NCBI RefSeq assembly: GCF_007828835.1
Contig: NZ_VIVL01000004.1
Span: forward strand, 486,306-550,305
Direction of reading: 5' to 3'
DNA length: 64,000 nucleotides
Source of the DNA: Variovorax beijingensis
GTDB lineage: Bacteria; Pseudomonadota; Gammaproteobacteria; Burkholderiales; Burkholderiaceae_C
Shown here: in pieces, positions 59,727 to 64,000 of the stretch
Position numbering within the stretch: position 1 is the first letter of the stretch
Layout of the letters: every line of letters begins with the position of its first letter
The notes under the pieces: model-generated
Database searches by the model: none
Told to the model about the DNA's origin: nothing
Seen by the model: only the letters and a program-made list of their open reading frames with translations
Program-made: the position numbers and the translations under genes

Positions 59727-60803
59727 TCAGTGGGCCAGCGCCGGCGTGTCCCAGATGCGCGCCCGGTATTGGGCGGGCGGCAGCCCGAACCAGCGCTTGC
59801 AGGCCCGGAAGAAATTGCTGCTGTCGACGAAGCCGAGCATGTCGGCCACGTCGGTGAGCGTATGCCGGTCTTCCGCCAGGTACTGCTGCGCCAGTTCGCG
59901 GCGGGTGCGGTCGAGCAGCGACTGGAACGACACCGATTCCTGCTGCAGCCGCCGCTGCAGCGTGCGCTCCGCGAGGCCGAGGCCGGCGGCCACGTCCTGC
60001 CGGCGCGGTTCGCCTTGCGGCAGCCGCCGTGCGATCTCGGCGCACACCAGGGTGCTGGTGGTGGTCTGGCCCAGCAGGTTCAGCTGGTCGTCCAGCAGGT
60101 GCTCCTGCATCTCGCCCAGCGTGGGGTGGTGGGTGGGCAGCGGCATCGCCATGTCGGCTGCCGACAGCAGCAGCCGGTTGGCCGGCGCGTTGTAGCGGAT
60201 GGCGCAGCCGAAGGCCTCGCGGTGCAGCCGGTCGTCGACGGGCGGCGGATAGACGAAGTCGAGCGCCAGCGGCTGCAGCTCGCGCCGCGTGAGCCACTGG
60301 CACTGCATGAAGACGGTCAGCAGGGCGTATTCGACGCGCTGGCGCGGAATCGGGAGGCTGCCGCCGGTGTGCTCCATCACCATCCAGCAGCCGCGCGCCT
60401 CGCGCTGCAGCGAGAAGGCGGTCGCGTCGGAGATGACGGCCATGTAGCGCGTGAGCCGCACCAGCGCCGCGCCCAGGTCGGCGCTGCAGGCCATGGCGTG
60501 GCCGACCGTGCCCAGCTTGCTGTGCGTGGCGGCCAGGTCGCGGGCGAGGCCCAGCGTGGGCTTGCCGGCGCGCGCCACTGCCAGTTGCCAGAGCACGGAG
60601 ATCTCGTCCACCGGGATGCGGGCGTTCTGCCGATGCAGCGAATCGGGATCGAAGCCCGCATCGCGCAGCAGCGAGGGCACGTCGATTCCCTCGGCCTCGA
60701 ACATCGAGAGCACGCCTTCGAGCCAGGCGGCCGAACTGGTCCGCAGCTCGGGCTGCTGCGCGCAGCCGGACCGGCGTTGCGGCCGGCGCTGGGCATGCGG
60801 CAT
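59727..60803 (-). CDS. AraC-family transcriptional regulator
   Basis: A 358-residue regulator. An N-terminal arabinose-binding-like domain of the OruR/ArgR type runs from about 25 to 200, and the C-terminal AraC helix-turn-helix pair from about 255 to 350, with [21 protein letters not shown] and [25 protein letters not shown] as the two motifs (seen as [11 protein letters not shown] and [17 protein letters not shown]). I start at the ATG 60803 because AGGAG precedes it by five bases; an upstream ATG at 60821 is weaker. Divergent from the carboxylesterase at 60953 and near an acyl-CoA ligase, so these are candidate targets (inference). Confidence 0.9.
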   Translation of the reverse strand: MPHAQRRPQRRSGCAQQPELRTSSAAWLEGVLSMFEAEGIDVPSLLRDAGFDPDSLHRQNARIPVDEISVLWQLAVARAGKPTLGLARDLAATHSKLGTVGHAMACSADLGAALVRLTRYMAVISDATAFSLQREARGCWMVMEHTGGSLPIPRQRVEYALLTVFMQCQWLTRRELQPLALDFVYPPPVDDRLHREAFGCAIRYNAPANRLLLSAADMAMPLPTHHPTLGEMQEHLLDDQLNLLGQTTTSTLVCAEIARRLPQGEPRRQDVAAGLGLAERTLQRRLQQESVSFQSLLDRTRRELAQQYLAEDRHTLTDVADMLGFVDSSNFFRACKRWFGLPPAQYRARIWDTPALAH

Positions 60804-60952
60804 GGAGGCTCCTGAAGTCATTGAATTGGCGCGCTTGCGATAGCGGCGGAAACGGCGTGCGTTCCTAGAATTTTTAAGGGGTTCGGCGGGCCGGAGTATG
60901 GCCACCGGACGCGCAGGCAGGAATTCCGATTAACCCGGTGTGGAGACAAAAA

Positions 60953-62800
60953 ATGGATACGGCACTGACAGCAGCGGTACGCGCCCGGCCAGAAAACCAG
61001 GGCGTGGCGGCAACGACCACGGCGGCGGCGCGGGCACTGGCCGCGGCCGCCTGCCTGGCCCTCGCGGCCTGCGGCGGCGGCTCCTCGGGCGGGTCGTTCT
61101 CGTTCCTGCCGGCCGCGCCGCCTGCGCCGCCGCCCGCCGCGCCGCCACCGGCCGCCGACGGCCCCATGGTGCGCCAGACCACCGCCGGCAAGGTCGAGGG
61201 CGTGGACGACAGCGCCAGCTCGGGTACCTGGTTCTGGAAGGGCGTTCCCTTCGCGCAGCCACCGGTCGGGGCGTTGCGCTGGCGTGCGCCGGTGGAGCCC
61301 GAGGGCTGGAGCGGCATCCGCCCGGCCGCGAAGTTCGGCAATGCCTGCCTGCAGATCGGCCGCCTCTTCAGCCCCGGTGCCAACAACACCTACGACGCCA
61401 CCATCGGCACCATGCTGGGCAAGCCGGTCGGCAGCGAGGACTGCCTGTTCGTCAACATCTGGCGCCCGGCCACGGACGAGCAGAACCTGCCGGTGCTGCT
61501 GTTCGTGCACGGCGGCAGCAATATTTCGGGCTACACGGCCGATCCGCTCTACGACGGCGCCCGGCTCGCCAAGGCCGCCAACGCGGTGGTCGTCACCGCC
61601 AGCTATCGCCTGGGCATCCTGGGCTTCCTGAACATGCCGCAACTGCGTCCGGGCGGCAGCGCGGGCGACGACTCGGGCAACTTTGCGCTGCTCGACGTCA
61701 TGGCGGCGCTGCGCTTCATCAAGAACAACGTCGCGAACTTCGGTGGCGATCCGGGCAACGTCACGCTCTCGGGCGAATCGGCCGGCGCCACCAACCTGCT
61801 GGCTGTGATGACATCGCCGATGGCGAAGGGCCTGTTCCACAAGGCCTTCGAGATGAGCGGCGGGATCTCGCTCGCAAGCAACCTGCCGCCAGGCACGCTG
61901 CCGACGCTGGCGCCGGCCTCGGCTTCGCTCGCGCAGGGCCAGTCGATCCTCGAGAAGCTGCTCGTGGCCGATGGCACTGCCGCCGACGCAGCCGCCGCCA
62001 AGGCCTACATCGGCACGCGCACGCCGGCGCAGATTGCCGAATACCTGCGCGCGCAGGAGGGCGGCGCGATGCTGGCGACGGTGGTCGCCAATGGCCTGGG
62101 CAGCGTTGCGCCCATTCCCGACGGCACGGTGCTACCTGCCGATCCCATCGGCGCGATCGCGGCTGGCAACTACGCCAAGGTGCCGATGCTCGCCGGGAAT
62201 ACGCGCGACGAGGGCAAGCTCTTCGCCTCGCTGCTGGGAACCATCGGCTTCCCGAAGCCGGGCTGGATCGTCACCGATGCCCAGCGCTTCTCGATGATGT
62301 TCAACTTCGACCCCGATGCGCAGTCCACGCTCACGGCGGCCGACATCATCGATCCGTCCTACCTTCCGGTAGACACGCCCGGCACGGGCTACAACGCGGC
62401 CACCGCCGTCATCACGAAGGGCCTGTTCGAGGCCAACCGCGACAACCTGCTCAACACGATGAAGACGCACCAGTCGAACATCTGGCACTACCGCCTCGAC
62501 TGGGCGCAGGAGCCCTCGCCGTGGAGCGACGTGTACGGGGCTGCGCATGCGTTCGACCTGCCGTTCGTGTTCGGCAACTTCAGCGGCTCGCTGCTCAGCA
62601 ACGTGATGGGCGGCAAGGCCAACCAGCCGGGCCGGCTCGCGCTGTCCAGGGCCGTGATGGCCAGCGTCGGTGCCTTCATGCGCAAGGGCGACCCGAACAC
62701 GCCCGAACTTGGTGCAACCTGGGCGACATGGCCGTCGCAGCTGCGGCTCGACGCCGCGCCCTCGGCGGCCGTGGTCACGCCGGTGCAGGCCGTGCCTTGA
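60953..62800 (+). CDS. Type B carboxylesterase lipoprotein
   Basis: A 615-residue esterase of the carboxylesterase type B family. A long leader (about 39 residues) ends in LAAC with Cys40, followed by glycine and serine runs and a Pro/Ala linker to about residue 70. The catalytic domain has FWKGVPFAQPPVGALRW, EDCLFVNIWRP and the nucleophile elbow SGESAGATN with Ser276. A likely acid residue is in NTRDEGKLF and the His in VYGAAHAFDLPFVFGN. GGAGA lies before the ATG at 60953. It should hydrolyse esters outside the cytoplasmic membrane. Divergent from the AraC regulator. Confidence 0.9.
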   Translation: MDTALTAAVRARPENQGVAATTTAAARALAAAACLALAACGGGSSGGSFSFLPAAPPAPPPAAPPPAADGPMVRQTTAGKVEGVDDSASSGTWFWKGVPFAQPPVGALRWRAPVEPEGWSGIRPAAKFGNACLQIGRLFSPGANNTYDATIGTMLGKPVGSEDCLFVNIWRPATDEQNLPVLLFVHGGSNISGYTADPLYDGARLAKAANAVVVTASYRLGILGFLNMPQLRPGGSAGDDSGNFALLDVMAALRFIKNNVANFGGDPGNVTLSGESAGATNLLAVMTSPMAKGLFHKAFEMSGGISLASNLPPGTLPTLAPASASLAQGQSILEKLLVADGTAADAAAAKAYIGTRTPAQIAEYLRAQEGGAMLATVVANGLGSVAPIPDGTVLPADPIGAIAAGNYAKVPMLAGNTRDEGKLFASLLGTIGFPKPGWIVTDAQRFSMMFNFDPDAQSTLTAADIIDPSYLPVDTPGTGYNAATAVITKGLFEANRDNLLNTMKTHQSNIWHYRLDWAQEPSPWSDVYGAAHAFDLPFVFGNFSGSLLSNVMGGKANQPGRLALSRAVMASVGAFMRKGDPNTPELGATWATWPSQLRLDAAPSAAVVTPVQAVP

Positions 62801-62868
62801 TCAGGCGCATCAATGAGCCGCTGCGTTCAATCCGGCAGTGCGGGTTTGTGTCATTGTGGAAGTGGCCG

Positions 62869-62899
62869 AAGCTTGCGTGAATCCGTTGTCCGCAAGCTT
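62869..62899. promoter_or_regulatory. Perfect 9-bp inverted repeat upstream of the acyl-CoA ligase gene
   Basis: AAGCTTGCG at 62869-62877 and CGCAAGCTT at 62891-62899 form a perfect repeat with a 13-base centre, 32 bases before the ligase ATG. Half-site centres are 22 bases apart, about two helical turns, as for a dimeric repressor site of the TetR kind. It could alternatively end the carboxylesterase transcript, but no run of T follows. Confidence 0.55.
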
Positions 62900-62930
62900 T
62901 CATGAAGTCATTTCAAAAAGGAGTCCGTAG

Positions 62931-64000
62931 ATGCTGGGTTTGATGCAAGACCAACCGCTTTTGATCTCGTCGCTGATCGAGTTCGCCGAGCGCCACAACG
63001 GCGACGGCGAGATCGTCTCGCGCCGGGTCGAGGGCGACATCCACCGCACGACGTGGGGCGGTATCGCATCTCGCGCCCGGCAGGTGGCCAATGCGCTGGA
63101 CGGCGAGCAGCTGCTGTTCAGCGACCGCATCGCCACCCTGGCCTGGAACGGCTACCGGCACCTGGAGCTGTACTACGGCGTGAGCGGCAGCGGCCGCGTG
63201 CTGCACACCATCAACCCGCGCCTGCACCCCGACCAGATCGCCTGGATCGCCAACCACGCCGAAGACCAGATCCTGTGCTTCGACCTGAGCTTCCTGCCGC
63301 TGGTGCAGGCGGTGCATGCCAAGTGCCCCACGGTCCGCAAATGGATTGCCCTGTGCGATGCCGACAAGCTCCCGGCGGACAGCGGCGTGCCCAACCTCGT
63401 GAGCTACGAAAGCTGGATCGGCGGGCAATCCACCGGCTACGACTGGCCCACCTTCGACGAGAACTCGGCCTCGAGCATGTGCTACACGAGCGGCACCACG
63501 GGCAACCCCAAGGCCGCGCTCTACAGCCACCGCTCGACCATGCTGCATGCCTACGCCGCGGCCCTGCCGGACGTCATGCGGCTGTCGGCGCGCGACTCGG
63601 TGCTGCCGGTGGTGCCGATGTTCCACGTCAACGCCTGGGGCATTCCGTACTCGGCCGCGCTGGTGGGCTGCAAGCTCGTGTTTCCCGGCCCCGCGCTCGA
63701 CGGCAAGTCGGTGTACGAGCTGATCGAATCCGAAGGTGTCACCTTCGCGGCCGGCGTGCCCACCGTGTGGCAGATGATGCTCGGCCACATGCAGGCCAAC
63801 GGCCTGAAGTTCAGCAAGCTCAACCGCACCGTGATCGGCGGCTCGGCCTGTCCGCCGGCCATGATCACGGCGTTCCAGGAGAACTACAACGTCGAGGTGC
63901 TGCACGCCTGGGGCATGACCGAGATGAGCCCGCTGGGCACGCTGTGCACGCTCAAGAACAAGCACCTGTCGCTGCCGCCCGATGCGCAGCTGCAGATCCG
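62931..64000 (+). CDS. Long-chain fatty-acid-CoA ligase, partial (5' part)
   Basis: An acyl-CoA synthetase of the ANL superfamily, truncated by the window edge after 356 codons. It activates a fatty acid as acyl-adenylate and passes it to CoA. The AMP-binding motif is YTSGTTGNPK at residues 185-194, and WGMTEMSP begins at residue 327, the A5 motif. AAAAGGAG precedes the ATG at 62931. A 9-bp inverted repeat lies between this gene and the esterase. The segment LPVVPMFHVNAWGIPY fits the medium- or long-chain group; substrate unknown. An in-frame stop is not reached in the window. Confidence 0.93.
   Translation, partial: MLGLMQDQPLLISSLIEFAERHNGDGEIVSRRVEGDIHRTTWGGIASRARQVANALDGEQLLFSDRIATLAWNGYRHLELYYGVSGSGRVLHTINPRLHPDQIAWIANHAEDQILCFDLSFLPLVQAVHAKCPTVRKWIALCDADKLPADSGVPNLVSYESWIGGQSTGYDWPTFDENSASSMCYTSGTTGNPKAALYSHRSTMLHAYAAALPDVMRLSARDSVLPVVPMFHVNAWGIPYSAALVGCKLVFPGPALDGKSVYELIESEGVTFAAGVPTVWQMMLGHMQANGLKFSKLNRTVIGGSACPPAMITAFQENYNVEVLHAWGMTEMSPLGTLCTLKNKHLSLPPDAQLQI

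Overview
The window is a GC-rich (about two thirds G+C by eye), gene-dense bacterial chromosome segment of about 60 protein genes. It has no rRNA, tRNA, CRISPR array, insertion sequence or phage gene that I could see. The smc-zipA-ligA order, the glnD-map-purL neighbourhood, ketopantoate-reductase and LysR paralogs, and the protein sequences point to a betaproteobacterium of the Comamonadaceae, most like Variovorax. That assignment is recognition and inference, not a database result.

Layout. 0.2-10.0 kb: metabolic and housekeeping genes (aldo/keto reductase, LysR regulator facing an FAD amine/amino-acid oxidase, class I aldolase, MsrA, a lipoprotein hydrolase, a transglutaminase-like protein, mnmC, yggX). 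10.1-18.8 kb: a sulfonate/sulfur-scavenging operon: an orphan sulfate-binding protein, ssuE, a 44-residue membrane peptide, ssuA, a doubtful 49-residue ORF, ssuD, ssuC, a second ssuA-like gene, ssuB, a MetY-type sulfhydrylase and a Mop/TOBE protein, closed by a hairpin terminator. The serine acetyltransferase gene epsC follows. 19.8-25.3 kb: a flavin-dependent halogenase-like oxidoreductase, a one-cysteine Asp/Glu-racemase-fold protein, a ketopantoate reductase, an FMN reductase, an azoreductase and its divergent LysR gene. 25.3-31.2 kb: a sulfate-uptake operon, lsfA (1-Cys peroxiredoxin), an RBBP9-type hydrolase, sbp, cysT, cysW, cysA, with dsbB overlapping its end. 31.2-33.6 kb: an orphan ParA-type ATPase and a hipBA toxin-antitoxin pair. 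33.7-42.4 kb: a lipoprotein, smc, zipA, ligA, a Tyr/Pro-rich lipoprotein and def. 42.4-48.3 kb: DoxX, a polar amino-acid ABC uptake operon without its ATPase, an alanine-rich protein of Imm5-like composition, and pgm. 48.3-59.7 kb: glnD, map, purL, a parvulin isomerase, bolA, yciB, msrB and selO. 59.7-64.0 kb: an AraC regulator, a lipoprotein carboxylesterase and the start of an acyl-CoA ligase that runs off the window.

How it fits together. The strongest theme is sulfur: sulfate import (Sbp-CysTWA), sulfonate import and desulfonation (SsuABC, SsuD, SsuE), assimilation into O-acetylserine/homoserine products (EpsC, MetY), and protection during sulfate limitation (LsfA). Methionine-sulfoxide repair (MsrA, MsrB) and SelO extend the redox theme. 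Candidate new elements are the 44-residue peptide inside the ssu operon, the halogenase-like flavoprotein, several unannotated dyad operators, and def and map genes that each carry a -10-like hexamer placed for leaderless transcription.
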